A stretch of DNA of 64,000 bases, from positions 270,464-334,463 of the forward strand of contig LM994670.1 in assembly GCA_000753455.2 (NCBI GenBank), read 5' to 3'. Made by a program: the position numbers and the translations under genes. Below are positions 54,087 through 63,551 of the stretch, piece by piece; within the stretch, counting starts at the first letter, position 1; the number at the start of each line of letters is the position of its first letter. Origin of the DNA: Clostridium jeddahitimonense. Its GTDB lineage: Bacteria; Bacillota; Clostridia; Clostridiales; Clostridiaceae. The notes beneath the pieces are model-generated. The model was not told where the DNA came from. It saw nothing but the letters and a program-made list of their open reading frames with translations, and did not search any database.

Positions 54087-56252
54087 ATGGTAAATATAGA
54101 GGAAAGATTAGTAAAGGAATTAGGAATATCACTAAAGTATGTTCAAAATGTTATTACTTTATTAGATGAAGGTAATACGGTTCCTTTCATAGCGAGATAT
54201 AGAAAAGAACAAACTGGAGCTATGACAGATGAAGTTTTAAGAAAGTTTTTTGAAAGATTAAATTATCTTAGAAATTTAAAAGAAAGAAAAGAAGCAGTTT
54301 TAAAATCTATAGATGAACAAGGGAAATTAACTGAAGAAATAGTAAAAGCTTTAGAAGTAAGTGAAACTTTAACAGAAGTTGAGGATATATATAGACCGTT
54401 TAAGCAAAAGAAGAGAACAAGAGCTACAATAGCATTAGAAAAGGGGTTAAAACCATTAGCTGAAGTAATACTTGAAGGTGATTTTAAAGGTAATATAGAA
54501 GAAGAAGCTTCTAAATATATAGACGAAGAAAAGAAAGTTTTATCATCAGAGGATGCTATTAATGGAGCTTTAGATATAATAGCCGAAATGATATCAGATG
54601 AAGCAAGTTATAGAAAATGGATAAGAGAACTTACTGTAAGAGAAGGAAAGCTTGAAACAAAAGGTAGTAGCGAAGAATCTACACCTTATGAAATGTACTA
54701 TGAATACAGTGAAGAGGTATCTAAAATTCCTCCACATAGAATACTTGCTATAAATAGGGGAGAAAAAGAAAAAATTCTTTCAGTGAAGATAAATGTAAAT
54801 GAAGAAAAGGTATTATCATATTTAGAAAATAAAATTCTTAAAAAGAATGATATAACAGATAAATACTTATTGCTAGCAATTAAGGATTCATATAAGAGAC
54901 TAATATTTCCTTCAATAGAGAGAGAAGTGAGAAGTGAACTTACAGACAAAGGAGAAGAGGGTGCAATATTAATATTCAAGGAAAACCTAAAATCACTACT
55001 TATGCAACCACCTATAAAAGGTAAGGTTGTTATGGGATTTGATCCAGGATTCAGAACAGGATGTAAGGTTGCTGTATTAGATTCTACTGGGAAGTTTTTA
55101 GAAAAGGCTACTGTATATCCTACATTACCTAGAAATGATGTAAATGGTACTAAGAAGGTTTTAAAAGAGCTTATAAATAAATATGATGTAGAAGTAATAT
55201 CTCTAGGAAATGGAACGGCTTCAAGAGAATCTGAGGAAGTTATTTCAGAGATGATATCTGAAATAAAAAAAGAAACGGGGAAAGAATTAGTTTATGTAAT
55301 AGTATCAGAATCAGGAGCATCAGTTTATTCAGCATCAGAGCTTGCAACTAAAGAGTATCCAGATTTAGATGTAACTATAAGAGGAGCTATTTCTATTGGT
55401 AGAAGACTTCAAGATCCAATGGCTGAACTAGTGAAAATTGAACCCAAAGCTTTAGGTGTAGGACAATATCAACATGATGTAACACCAAAGAGATTAGATG
55501 AATCGTTAACTGGAGTTGTTGAGGATTCAGTTAATAAAGTTGGAGTAGATTTAAATACTGCTACACCTTCGTTATTAACTTATGTTGCTGGTATAAATTC
55601 AGCTATAGCTAATAATATTGTAGCTTATAGAGATGAAGTTGGAGGATTTAGCTCTAGAAAGGAATTATTAAAGGTTAAGAGATTAGGACAAAAGGCATTT
55701 GAGCAATGTGCTGGTTTCTTAAGGGTTATGGAAAGTAAAGAACCTTTAGATAATACTTCAGTTCACCCTGAATCATATAATATAACAAAAAAACTTATTG
55801 AAATGTTAGGTTATACTAAAGAAGACTTAAAGAATAGGAAGCTAGATGATATAAATGAAAGAGTTTCTGAAAAGGGATTAAGTAATATAATAAAAGAATT
55901 AGAAGTAGGAGAAATTACTTTAAAGGATATTATAAAGGAATTACAAAAGCCTGGTAGAGATCCAAGAGAAGATATGCCAAAACCAATATTAAAAACTGGT
56001 GTAGTAGATATAAAAGATTTAACTCCAGGAATGATTCTTATGGGTACAGTAAGAAATGTATCTGATTTTGGAGCTTTTGTAGATATTGGAGTGCATCAAG
56101 ATGGGCTTGTTCACAAAAGTCAAATGGCTAATAGATTTGTAAAACATCCTTTAGATATAGTAAAAGTAGGAGATGTTATAAAGGTTAAGATAATGGAAGT
56201 AGATGAAAAAAGAAAGAGAATTTCTTTAACTATGAAAGATATAGATAAATAA
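54087..56252 (+). CDS. tex: Tex, S1-domain RNA-binding transcription accessory protein
   Basis: 721 residues. Helical N-terminal domain, YqgF-like domain (VVMGFDPGFRTGCKVAVLDS), helix-hairpin-helix stretch (VDLNTATPSLLTYVAGINSA, LLKVKRLGQKAFEQCAGFLR) and a C-terminal S1 domain (TPGMILMGTVRNVSDFGAFVDIGV, about 650-720). Associates with RNA polymerase and nucleic acids; the mechanism is not well defined. TAGGAGGAG upstream. All domains intact. Confidence 0.95.
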   Translation: MVNIEERLVKELGISLKYVQNVITLLDEGNTVPFIARYRKEQTGAMTDEVLRKFFERLNYLRNLKERKEAVLKSIDEQGKLTEEIVKALEVSETLTEVEDIYRPFKQKKRTRATIALEKGLKPLAEVILEGDFKGNIEEEASKYIDEEKKVLSSEDAINGALDIIAEMISDEASYRKWIRELTVREGKLETKGSSEESTPYEMYYEYSEEVSKIPPHRILAINRGEKEKILSVKINVNEEKVLSYLENKILKKNDITDKYLLLAIKDSYKRLIFPSIEREVRSELTDKGEEGAILIFKENLKSLLMQPPIKGKVVMGFDPGFRTGCKVAVLDSTGKFLEKATVYPTLPRNDVNGTKKVLKELINKYDVEVISLGNGTASRESEEVISEMISEIKKETGKELVYVIVSESGASVYSASELATKEYPDLDVTIRGAISIGRRLQDPMAELVKIEPKALGVGQYQHDVTPKRLDESLTGVVEDSVNKVGVDLNTATPSLLTYVAGINSAIANNIVAYRDEVGGFSSRKELLKVKRLGQKAFEQCAGFLRVMESKEPLDNTSVHPESYNITKKLIEMLGYTKEDLKNRKLDDINERVSEKGLSNIIKELEVGEITLKDIIKELQKPGRDPREDMPKPILKTGVVDIKDLTPGMILMGTVRNVSDFGAFVDIGVHQDGLVHKSQMANRFVKHPLDIVKVGDVIKVKIMEVDEKRKRISLTMKDIDK

Positions 56253-56328
56253 TGCTGTTACTATTAGGTGTTCAATGTAACAAAAACTAAAGGTATTATT
56301 AAAAAATTAAAAAATATAATAACATTAC

Positions 56329-56357
56329 TTGAAAAAATACCAATATTAGAATATAAT
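56329..56357 (+). promoter_or_regulatory. Sigma-A promoter of the FMN riboswitch-ribU unit
   Basis: TTGAAA at 56329-56334, 17-base spacer, perfect TATAAT at 56352-56357. Confidence 0.8.
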
Positions 56358-56383
56358 ATAAATGAAATAAATGTTAATAAAAT

Positions 56384-56495
56384 TATCTTCAGGGCAGGGT
56401 GTAATTCCCTACCGGCGGTATAGCCCGCGAGCTCTTATGAGTATGATTCGGTGAAACTCCGAGGCCGACAGTAAAGTCTGGATGAAAGAAGGTAG
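56384..56495 (+). ncRNA. FMN riboswitch (RFN element)
   Basis: RFN core segments in order: ATCTTCAGGGCAGGGTG, CCCTACCGGCGGT, AGCCCGCGAGC, GATTCGGTGAAACTCCGAGG, CCGACAGTAAAGTCTGGATG and AGAAGGT. ATCTTC and GAAGGT form P1. FMN binding should favour the terminator downstream and reduce riboflavin import. Confidence 0.97.
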
Positions 56496-56550
56496 TAAGT
56501 TAGATAAATAAGTGCTATTTTGCATTTAGTTTAATTAGCTTGTTTTTTAT

Positions 56551-56581
56551 GCCCTGGTGAATTTTCATCAGGGCTTTTTTA
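56551..56581 (+). terminator. Riboswitch-controlled terminator upstream of ribU
   Basis: Stem GCCCTGGTGA/TCATCAGGGC with six T residues, 55 bases after the aptamer and 98 before ribU. Confidence 0.85.
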
Positions 56582-56678
56582 TGTATTAAAAAATTATTTT
56601 TAAGCAAAATATAAATAAGACAAGCAATTTAGATTCTAACAAATTACCCCAGAGGATAACTTTTGGGAGGAGAATGAA

Positions 56679-57266
56679 ATGAATAATTCAAACAAAAACG
56701 TAAACAAAATGATTAAAATTTCCTTATTAGTTGCAATTGCAGTAGTATTAATGTATTTTGATTTCCCTGTAATTCCATTGTTCCCATGGTTAAAGATCGA
56801 TTTAAGTGAAGTTCCAGCATTAATGGGTGGATTTGCTTATGGACCAGTAGCAGGTGGAGCTATAGTAATATTAAAAGTATTATTAAGATTCTTAATAAAA
56901 GGAACAGAAACAGGTTTTATAGGAGAATTAGCCAATATTATAGTTGGTCTTGCATTAGTTGTACCAGCAGCATGGATTTATAATAGAAATAAGAGTAAAA
57001 AAACTGCTATTATAGGTATGATAATAGGTGGAATTGTTATGGAATTGTTAGGAATAGTAGCTAATGTATATTTCTTACTACCTGCATATGGAATGCAAAT
57101 GGCACCAGCAGAACTAAGCCAATATGTTATTGTAGGATTATTACCATTCAATGGACTAAAGGCTTTAATCGTAGGAATAATAACTTATCTTTTATATAAG
57201 AAAGTATCGGTAGCAATATTTAAAGTTGATAGTAAATTTAATGATTCAAAAAACCAAATAGCGTAA
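56679..57266 (+). CDS. ribU: Riboflavin ECF transporter substrate-binding subunit RibU
   Basis: 195 residues, six membrane helices. Family features: VLMYFDFPVIPLFPWLKIDL, LSEVPALMGGFAYGPVAGG, and a conserved GTETGFIGELANI loop. Binds riboflavin as the S component; needs the shared ECF module encoded elsewhere. GGGAGGAG upstream. The FMN riboswitch directly before it confirms riboflavin as substrate. Confidence 0.96.
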   Translation: MNNSNKNVNKMIKISLLVAIAVVLMYFDFPVIPLFPWLKIDLSEVPALMGGFAYGPVAGGAIVILKVLLRFLIKGTETGFIGELANIIVGLALVVPAAWIYNRNKSKKTAIIGMIIGGIVMELLGIVANVYFLLPAYGMQMAPAELSQYVIVGLLPFNGLKALIVGIITYLLYKKVSVAIFKVDSKFNDSKNQIA

Positions 57267-57274
57267 TTAATTTA

Positions 57275-57397
57275 AGTTAATATTTAATAATTTAGAGTTA
57301 ATAGTTTAGGAGAGAAACTGTTGTACAGATTCTTTAAATAATCAAATTAATTGATTTTATTCCTGAACTATTAACTCTTATGTTTTAATTATTAACT
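57275..57397. repeat. AT-rich inverted-repeat element
   Basis: Left arm (57275-57314) AGTTAATATTTAATAATTTA..., and right arm (57360-57397), its inverted copy ending TTTAATTATTAACT; both share AGAGTTAATAGTT. Loop about 45 bases. It lies between convergent ribU and rimI and could also serve as a weak terminator. Same family as 59024 and 40554. Confidence 0.6.
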
Positions 57398-57399
57398 AT

Positions 57400-57849
57400 T
57401 TAGTTATCTCTTCTCCACATAATGATAGCATCCTCACCATTGTCTGAATAATATTTTTTTCTTATTCCTTCTTCTTTAAAGTTAAACTTTTTATAAAGAT
57501 TTTGAGCTGCGATATTAGAAGCTCTAACTTCTAATGTTATTTCAGTACAGTTATTTTCTTTACACACCTCAAAAAGTTTTTCTAAAAGTCTAGAAGCTAT
57601 ACCTTGTTTTCGATAAGATGGATTAACAGCAATGTTAGTTATATCACCTTCTCCAGCAACTATCCACACACCTGCAAAACCTAATACTTCTTTTGTGGAT
57701 AAGTTTTCGGCAATAACATATTTTGCTAGTGGATTTTCTATTTCATAAGATATAGAATCTAAACTCCAAGGAACAGAAAAACATGATTTACTTAGTTCAT
57801 AGACATCATTAATATGAGAGATATCCATAAGTTTATAATCTATTTTCAT
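57400..57849 (-). CDS. rimI: Ribosomal protein S18-alanine N-acetyltransferase RimI
   Basis: 149 residues, GNAT fold. Acetyl-CoA-binding loop NPSYRKQGIASRLLEKL near 80-96, strand LEVRASNIAAQNLYKKFNFK and ending ARRKYYSDNG-like IRKKYYSDNGEDAIIMW. Acetylates the N-terminus of ribosomal protein S18 (or related). Overlaps tsaB by 17 bases; third gene of a tsaE-tsaB-rimI operon. Confidence 0.92.
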   Translation of the reverse strand: MKIDYKLMDISHINDVYELSKSCFSVPWSLDSISYEIENPLAKYVIAENLSTKEVLGFAGVWIVAGEGDITNIAVNPSYRKQGIASRLLEKLFEVCKENNCTEITLEVRASNIAAQNLYKKFNFKEEGIRKKYYSDNGEDAIIMWRRDN

Positions 57850-58549
57850 TTTTCATAGCCAACCTTTGTTCTAATTCTCTTACTGCTTGAGGTTTCTTTA
57901 AGTAAAGTGGAGCAGAGTTTTTATCATCAAAGTTTCCATTTTTTAATTCAATCATTCCAAGTTCTCCAAGAGAAGAAGCTTTTATGATACTTAAATGATT
58001 TGGGGCAAATATAGCCTTAGGAATATTTGCTAGTAAGTAATCTTTATGCTTGTATACACCATCACCAGTAAATATAACTTTTTCTCCTAGTGAATTTAAC
58101 TTTGTAGCTAGTTCCTCTAAAGAAAGAGCAGAATAATCTATAACTTTAGTAAGTTTACCATCAATATTTTTATAAATACAAGTGAATACACTATCTCTTA
58201 ATGCATCCATTATCGGGCATATAAGACCATCAAAATTTAAAAGGGAGTAAGCTAAAGCATCTAAACTAGATATGCTAACATAAGGTTTATTACTTCCCAT
58301 GCTTAAACCTTTTACAGTAGCCATACCTATTCTCAATCCTGTAAATGAACCAGGACCTTTTGATACTACAAATCCATCAACATCATTTATATCAACTTCA
58401 CAATCTTTAAGAAGTTCTTCTACCTTTTCCATCAATATAACTGAATGTTCTCTTTTGAAATTAATAGTAAACTCACCTAGTATATGTTCATCTTTAAGAA
58501 GAGCAACAGTAGTTACTAAAGATGAAGAATCCATACTTAAAACTATCAT
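57833..58549 (-). CDS. tsaB: tRNA t6A biosynthesis protein TsaB
   Basis: 238 residues, ASKHA fold but lacking the catalytic residues of TsaD, as in all TsaB. N-terminus MIVLSMDSSSLVTTVALLKD; KGPGSFTGLRIGMATVKGL near 65-85 is the family hallmark. Forms a complex with TsaD and TsaE for threonylcarbamoyl transfer to A37. Its ATG overlaps the tsaE stop. Confidence 0.95.
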   Translation of the reverse strand: MIVLSMDSSSLVTTVALLKDEHILGEFTINFKREHSVILMEKVEELLKDCEVDINDVDGFVVSKGPGSFTGLRIGMATVKGLSMGSNKPYVSISSLDALAYSLLNFDGLICPIMDALRDSVFTCIYKNIDGKLTKVIDYSALSLEELATKLNSLGEKVIFTGDGVYKHKDYLLANIPKAIFAPNHLSIIKASSLGELGMIELKNGNFDDKNSAPLYLKKPQAVRELEQRLAMKNENRL

Positions 58550-59007
58550 AATTTTAACTCCTTTATGTAATCATATCTTTCACCATAAGGCTTCAAAGTA
58601 ATACTTCTAAAATTTTCACCCTTATCTAAATTTTTTTCTATATGAATATGTAGATATTCATTAGGTAATATATCTTCTATGTAGTTAGCCCATTCAATAA
58701 CAGAAACTCCATCTGAAAATATATAATCATCAAAACCTATAGCGTATATTTCATCGGGATCTGATACCCTATAAACGTCGAAGTGATAAAATTTTAATCT
58801 TCCAGAATCATACTCATTTACTATGGTAAATGTAGGGCTAGTAATGTGATCATCAATTCCCAAACCTTTTGCGATACCTTTAGTTATATGAGTTTTACCA
58901 GTACCTAAATCTCCAGTTAAGCATACTATATCACCAGATTTTAAAAGCTTACCTAACTCTAAACCAATAGCGGTAGTTTGCTCAACGCTATTAACAGAAA
59001 AAATCAT
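58546..59007 (-). CDS. tsaE: tRNA t6A biosynthesis ATPase TsaE
   Basis: 153 residues. P-loop TGDLGTGKTHITKGIAKGL near 35-53, ITSPTFTIVNEYD (conserved SPTF) and FYHFDVYRV; ending in a DxEWA-like VIEWANYIEDILP. ATPase that resets the TsaB-TsaD complex. Start supported by GGAGGAT upstream on minus. First gene of the operon. Confidence 0.95.
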   Translation of the reverse strand: MIFSVNSVEQTTAIGLELGKLLKSGDIVCLTGDLGTGKTHITKGIAKGLGIDDHITSPTFTIVNEYDSGRLKFYHFDVYRVSDPDEIYAIGFDDYIFSDGVSVIEWANYIEDILPNEYLHIHIEKNLDKGENFRSITLKPYGERYDYIKELKL

Positions 59008-59023
59008 AAAAATCCTCCATTAT

Positions 59024-59103
59024 ATAGTTAATAGTAAGAGAACAATAAACTTAAATAAAATAAATTTTTAACTCTTAACTTTTAACTCTTAATTATTAAC
59101 TAT
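59024..59103. repeat. AT-rich inverted-repeat element
   Basis: Ends ATAGTTAATAGTAAGAG and CTCTTAATTATTAACTAT are inverted copies. Internal tandem TTAACTCTTAACTTTTAACTC is shared with other family members. It lies in the leader of tsaE on the minus strand. Confidence 0.55.
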
Positions 59104-59166
59104 CTATTATTTTATCCAAAAAGATGACAAAAGAAAAGAATTATAAAAAAATAGTAGAAAAAACAT

Positions 59167-59195
59167 TGATTTAATTAGAAACATAAGATATAATA
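59167..59195 (+). promoter_or_regulatory. Sigma-A promoter of tRNA-Trp
   Basis: TTGATT at 59167-59172, 17-base spacer, perfect TATAAT at 59190-59195. Confidence 0.8.
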
Positions 59196-59208
59196 TGTAT
59201 TGTACTTA

Positions 59209-59281
59209 GGGGTATCGTATATCGGTAGTACAGTAGTCTCCAAAACTATTAGGCTAGGTTCGATTCCTAGTACCCCTGCCA
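59209..59281 (+). tRNA. tRNA-Trp (CCA)
   Basis: 73 bases with encoded CCA. Acceptor AGGGGTA/TACCCCT, anticodon CCA in GTCTCCAAAAC, T-arm GGTTCGATTC. The D-stem is short (GTA/TAC). Confidence 0.93.
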
Positions 59282-59284
59282 AAG

Positions 59285-59317
59285 AAACTAGTAAGATATT
59301 CTTGCTAGTTTTTTTTA
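59285..59317 (+). terminator. Intrinsic terminator of tRNA-Trp
   Basis: Stem AACTAGTAAG/CTTGCTAGTT with one G-T pair, then seven T residues. Confidence 0.85.
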
Positions 59318-59455
59318 TGCTTTTAAAAAGTATTCTATTAATAATGAATATATTAGAAAGTTGTTGATAGAATGAGTGTTTGAATAGATTTAGTATGACT
59401 GTTAATAATTTAAACGAAGTGTTTTAAGTTTATATATAAAGGCAAAGGAGAATTT

Positions 59456-61615
59456 ATGGATAAGGCATTAGAGATATTAAAAAAATATTATGGATATAAC
59501 TCCTTTAGGGGAAAACAAGGAGAAATTATTAGTGAAATACTTAATGGAAATGATGTATTAACAATAATGCCAACAGGTGGAGGAAAGTCTATATGCTATC
59601 AAGTTCCAGCTGTGATCTTAAATGGGATAACGCTAGTAATATCTCCTCTTATTTCATTAATGAAGGACCAAGTAGATAGTATAAATAATATAGGTATAGA
59701 ATCGGCATATATAAATTCATCATTAAATAATGTAGAAATAAATGAGATATTAAGAAAAATTAAAAATGGAGATATAAAGATTTTATATGTAGCTCCAGAA
59801 AGATTAGAGTCTAATGAGTTTTTGACAATGATAACTCAAATGGAAATATCTCAAATTGCAATAGATGAGGCTCACTGTGTATCACAATGGGGACATGATT
59901 TTAGAGTAAGTTATAGAAGAATTAGTAAATTTATATCATTATTAACTAAAAGACCTATAGTAACAGCTTTTACAGCTACTGCAACAGAAGAGGTAAGAAG
60001 AGATATAGTAGATAGACTAGAGCTTAAAAATCCTAAGATTTTTATAGCAGGCTTTGATAGAGAAAATCTAAAAATAATAGTTGAAAAAGGTGTTATTAGA
60101 AAGAACTATTTACTAGACTATATAGAAAAGAACAAGGATGAATCAGGAATTATATATTGCGCTACTAGAAAAGAGGTAGATAATCTTCATAGTTTTTTAC
60201 TTCAAAAAGGTATAGCTGTAGAGAAATATCATGCTGGATTAAGTGATGAAGAGAGAAAAGTAGCACAAGAAGATTTTATATATGATAAATCAAAGCTTAT
60301 AATAGCTACTAACGCCTTTGGAATGGGTATAGATAAACCTAATATTAGATATGTAATACATTATAATATGCCTAAGAATATTGAAGGTTATTATCAAGAG
60401 ATAGGTAGAGCTGGGAGAGATGGAGAAAATAGTGAGTGTATAATGTTATTTTCACCATCAGATGTTCAAACACAAAGATATATTATAGATGCTGGAACTA
60501 ATGATCCGATAAGAAAAGAAAATGAACTTTCAAAACTACAAACTATGATTAATTTTGTATATAACCAAGAGTGTTATAGAAAGTTTATATTAAAATATTT
60601 TGGTGAAGAAGTAGAAGAAAATTGTAATAATTGTAGTAATTGCGAATTGCAAGGTGAACTAGTTGATAAGACTGAAGATGCACAAAAGGTTATTTCTTGT
60701 GCATATAGAATGGGACAAAAATATGGCATAGGAATGATAGTAGATGTTCTTAGAGGATCTACTAATAAAAAGGTTATCGAATTTGGATTGGATAAATTAT
60801 CTACATATAATATAATGAAGAACTATACTAAAGATAAATTAGCAGAATTTATAAATATACTAATATCCTATGGATATCTTAATTATAGGGGGGAATATCC
60901 TGTAGTTACTTTAAATAATAAGTCTATGGAAATAGTTAAAGGGCAAAGACAAGTTTTTATAAAACAAGTTAATGTTAAGCAATCAGTAGCTAAAAATAAT
61001 GAACTGTTTAATGTATTAAGAGTTATAAGAATGGAAATAGCATCAGAAGAAAAAATACCTCCATATATTATATTTGGTGATAATACATTAAGGGAATTAA
61101 GTACAAGGATGCCGATAAACGAAGAGCAGTTTTTAGATATTAGTGGAGTAGGTAAAGCTAAGCTTGAAAAATACGGTGAAGTATTTATGGATGCTATTAA
61201 AAAATATATAGATGAAAAGCAAATTAAAGTAAGTTTTATCTTTAATACTGTTACTAGAGAAAGCAAGGAGATTAAAGTTAAAAGTGATACAAAAGAAAAG
61301 TCATATGTAACTACAGTTAATATGTTGAGAGATAGTATGAGCTTTGAGGATGTAGCTAAGGAAAGAGGTATTACCATCCAAACTATATTTAGTCATATAG
61401 AACATTATATAGCTGACAATAATGACTTAGGATTCGATATAGATTTTAGTGAGTTTTTTACAGAAGAAGAAGAGAACGTTGTTGATAAAGCTATATCTGA
61501 GGTTGGAGCAAATGCTTTAAAACCAATAAAGGAGATTGTTCCAGAAAGTATAACTTATAACGTTATAAAAGCTGTAATATTAAAGAGGTTTGTTATCAAT
61601 AATAGTAATATATAA
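59456..61615 (+). CDS. recQ: RecQ family ATP-dependent DNA helicase with extended C-terminus
   Basis: 719 residues, about 100 longer than typical RecQ. Helicase core: Walker A MPTGGGKSICYQ near 40, IDEAHCVSQWGHDFR, and GRAGRDGENSECIM. Four-Cys zinc site near 373-401 (ENCNNCSNCE), winged helix, HRDC domain (about 520-590, NVLRVIRMEIASEEKIPP) and an additional HTH-type C-terminal domain (SMSFEDVAKERGITIQTIFS, about 625-719). The ATG has AAAGGAG upstream. 3-to-5-prime helicase in recombination and repair. The tail may add DNA binding. Confidence 0.94.
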   Translation: MDKALEILKKYYGYNSFRGKQGEIISEILNGNDVLTIMPTGGGKSICYQVPAVILNGITLVISPLISLMKDQVDSINNIGIESAYINSSLNNVEINEILRKIKNGDIKILYVAPERLESNEFLTMITQMEISQIAIDEAHCVSQWGHDFRVSYRRISKFISLLTKRPIVTAFTATATEEVRRDIVDRLELKNPKIFIAGFDRENLKIIVEKGVIRKNYLLDYIEKNKDESGIIYCATRKEVDNLHSFLLQKGIAVEKYHAGLSDEERKVAQEDFIYDKSKLIIATNAFGMGIDKPNIRYVIHYNMPKNIEGYYQEIGRAGRDGENSECIMLFSPSDVQTQRYIIDAGTNDPIRKENELSKLQTMINFVYNQECYRKFILKYFGEEVEENCNNCSNCELQGELVDKTEDAQKVISCAYRMGQKYGIGMIVDVLRGSTNKKVIEFGLDKLSTYNIMKNYTKDKLAEFINILISYGYLNYRGEYPVVTLNNKSMEIVKGQRQVFIKQVNVKQSVAKNNELFNVLRVIRMEIASEEKIPPYIIFGDNTLRELSTRMPINEEQFLDISGVGKAKLEKYGEVFMDAIKKYIDEKQIKVSFIFNTVTRESKEIKVKSDTKEKSYVTTVNMLRDSMSFEDVAKERGITIQTIFSHIEHYIADNNDLGFDIDFSEFFTEEEENVVDKAISEVGANALKPIKEIVPESITYNVIKAVILKRFVINNSNI

Positions 61616-61622
61616 CTTAGAT

Positions 61623-61656
61623 AAAATGAGCTGATATATATCAGCTCATTTTTTTA
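61623..61656 (+). terminator. Intrinsic terminator of recQ
   Basis: Stem AAAATGAGCTGATA/TATCAGCTCATTTT with seven T residues. Confidence 0.9.
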
Positions 61657-61735
61657 TAACCATATGAAACAATATGTTACGAATGAGAAACATATTTTAA
61701 ATAGTAGGTATTTGTTTTATTACTAGTGAAAACTA

Positions 61736-61764
61736 TTACAATTTTGTAAAATTCGGTGTAGAAT
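61736..61764 (+). promoter_or_regulatory. Possible sigma-A promoter
   Basis: TTACAA at 61736-61741, 17-base spacer, TAGAAT at 61759-61764, ahead of the small gene at 61808. Confidence 0.45.
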
Positions 61765-61807
61765 GTACCTATAGAAGAAATAAAATAAGAAAAAGGTGTG
61801 ATTATTT

Positions 61808-62044
61808 ATGACATATACAGTAGAAATGAATGGGGCTCAAATGAAGTTCATAAGAGAGTTTTTTGATAATTATGAAGATGATAAAGTTAAATTAACTTTA
61901 AAAGATGATTCTAATAGAATTAAGGTAGTTTATACTGGAGAGTCAGATTTAGAGAGAGCAGAACTTGAAAATCATTTAAAAACATCATTTAAAACTAAAT
62001 CAAAATATGCAAGTGCACTTTATTACACAATACACGTAAAGTAA
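61808..62044 (+). CDS. Small uncharacterised protein
   Basis: 78 residues, family not recognised. Mixed alpha/beta and charged: TYTVEMNGAQMKFIREFFDN, then KLTLKDDSNRIKVVYTGESD and a final LYYTIHVK strand. No signal or membrane segment. AAAAGGTGTG upstream supports the ATG. It has its own promoter candidate and precedes the GH1 gene by 88 bases without a terminator, so the two may be co-transcribed; a functional tie is not shown. Confidence 0.6.
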   Translation: MTYTVEMNGAQMKFIREFFDNYEDDKVKLTLKDDSNRIKVVYTGESDLERAELENHLKTSFKTKSKYASALYYTIHVK

Positions 62045-62132
62045 TTAATACCCTAATTTTGGACAAGTATATAGTAAGAAACATAGCAATAAATGAAGTA
62101 ATAATAGAGTAGAGATAAAGGAGAGAATAAAA

Positions 62133-63539
62133 ATGAAATTTCCAAAGGACTTTTTATTTGGAGCAGCATCAGCATCATATCAAGTTGAGGGAGCATGGAA
62201 CGAAGACGGAAAAGGTCTTTCTAACTGGGACGTATTCTCTAAAATACCAGGGAAAACTTTCGAAGGAACAAATGGTGATGTAGCAGTAGATCACTATCAT
62301 AGATATAAAGAAGATATAAAGCTTATGGCAGAAATGGGATTAGAGTCTTATAGATTCTCAATTTCTTGGCCAAGAATAATCCCAAATGGAGTTGGAGAAG
62401 TAAATCAAAAGGGATTAGAATTTTATAATAATGTAATTGATGAATGTTTAAAATATGGAATAGTTCCTTTTGTAACTTTATATCATTGGGATTTACCTCA
62501 AGTATTGGAAGAAAAAGGTGGATGGACAAATAAAGAAACAGTAGATGCATTCGTTAAATATGCTGAAGTATGTTTCAATGCTTTTGGAGATAGAGTTAAA
62601 CATTGGATTACATTTAACGAAACAGTAGTATTCTGTGCTTTAGGATATTTAGCAGGGGCTCACCCACCAGCAATAGTTGGAGATGGTAAAAAATACTTCC
62701 AAGCTACGCATAATGTATTTACAGCTCATGCAAGATCAATTGAATTATATAAGAGCTTAAAGCAATATGGAGAGATCGGCATAACTCATGTATTCTCACC
62801 AGCGTTTAGTGTGGATGAAAATCCAGAGAATATAGAAGCTACTATGCATGCTAGAGAGGTAGATACGCATTGGTATTATGATCCAATATTAAAAGGTGAA
62901 TATCCAGAATATGTTGTTAAACATATTGAAAAATTAGGATTTACTCCTGATTGGACAGAAGAAGAATTAGCAGTAATAAAAAGAGCTGCTGATAAGAATG
63001 ACTTTATTGGATTAAACTATTACCAACCTCAAAGAGTTATGAAAAATGATGTATCAGAAGAAGTTGAAAGAACCAGAGAAAACTCAACTGGGGCGCCAGG
63101 AAACCCTTCATTTGATGGTGTTTATAAGACTGTTATGATGGATGATAAAAAGTATACTAAATGGGGATGGGAAATATCACCTGAAGGATTTTTAGCTGGA
63201 TTAAGACTTCTTAAAGAAAGATACGGTGACGTTAAAATGTATATCACTGAAAATGGATTAGGTGATGAAGATCCAATAATTGAAGATGAAATAGTAGATA
63301 TTCCAAGAATTAAATATATTGAAGAACATTTAAGCGCTGTTAAGATGGCTATACAAGAAGGAATCAATATGAAGGGATATTATGCTTGGTCTGTTATAGA
63401 TTTATTAAGCTGGTTAAATGGATATAAGAAGCAATATGGATTTATATATGTAGATCATAAAAATAATCTTGAAAGAAAGAAAAAGGCATCATTCCACTGG
63501 TACAAGAATGTAATTGAGACTAGAGGAGAAGAACTATAA
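62133..63539 (+). CDS. GH1 6-phospho-beta-glucosidase/galactosidase
   Basis: 468 residues, GH1 (beta/alpha)8 barrel. Acid/base Glu163 in ITFNE and nucleophile Glu373 in ITENG. Ser426, Lys433 and Tyr435 (LLSWLNGYKKQYGFIYVD) have the S-x6-K-x-Y spacing that binds the 6-phosphate in LacG-type enzymes; plain beta-glucosidases have Glu at the Ser position. So it should act on phosphorylated disaccharides delivered by a PTS. GAGAGAATAAAA upstream of ATG. The RpiR gene follows after a terminator. Confidence 0.92.
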   Translation: MKFPKDFLFGAASASYQVEGAWNEDGKGLSNWDVFSKIPGKTFEGTNGDVAVDHYHRYKEDIKLMAEMGLESYRFSISWPRIIPNGVGEVNQKGLEFYNNVIDECLKYGIVPFVTLYHWDLPQVLEEKGGWTNKETVDAFVKYAEVCFNAFGDRVKHWITFNETVVFCALGYLAGAHPPAIVGDGKKYFQATHNVFTAHARSIELYKSLKQYGEIGITHVFSPAFSVDENPENIEATMHAREVDTHWYYDPILKGEYPEYVVKHIEKLGFTPDWTEEELAVIKRAADKNDFIGLNYYQPQRVMKNDVSEEVERTRENSTGAPGNPSFDGVYKTVMMDDKKYTKWGWEISPEGFLAGLRLLKERYGDVKMYITENGLGDEDPIIEDEIVDIPRIKYIEEHLSAVKMAIQEGINMKGYYAWSVIDLLSWLNGYKKQYGFIYVDHKNNLERKKKASFHWYKNVIETRGEEL

Positions 63540-63551
63540 AATACACTAAAG

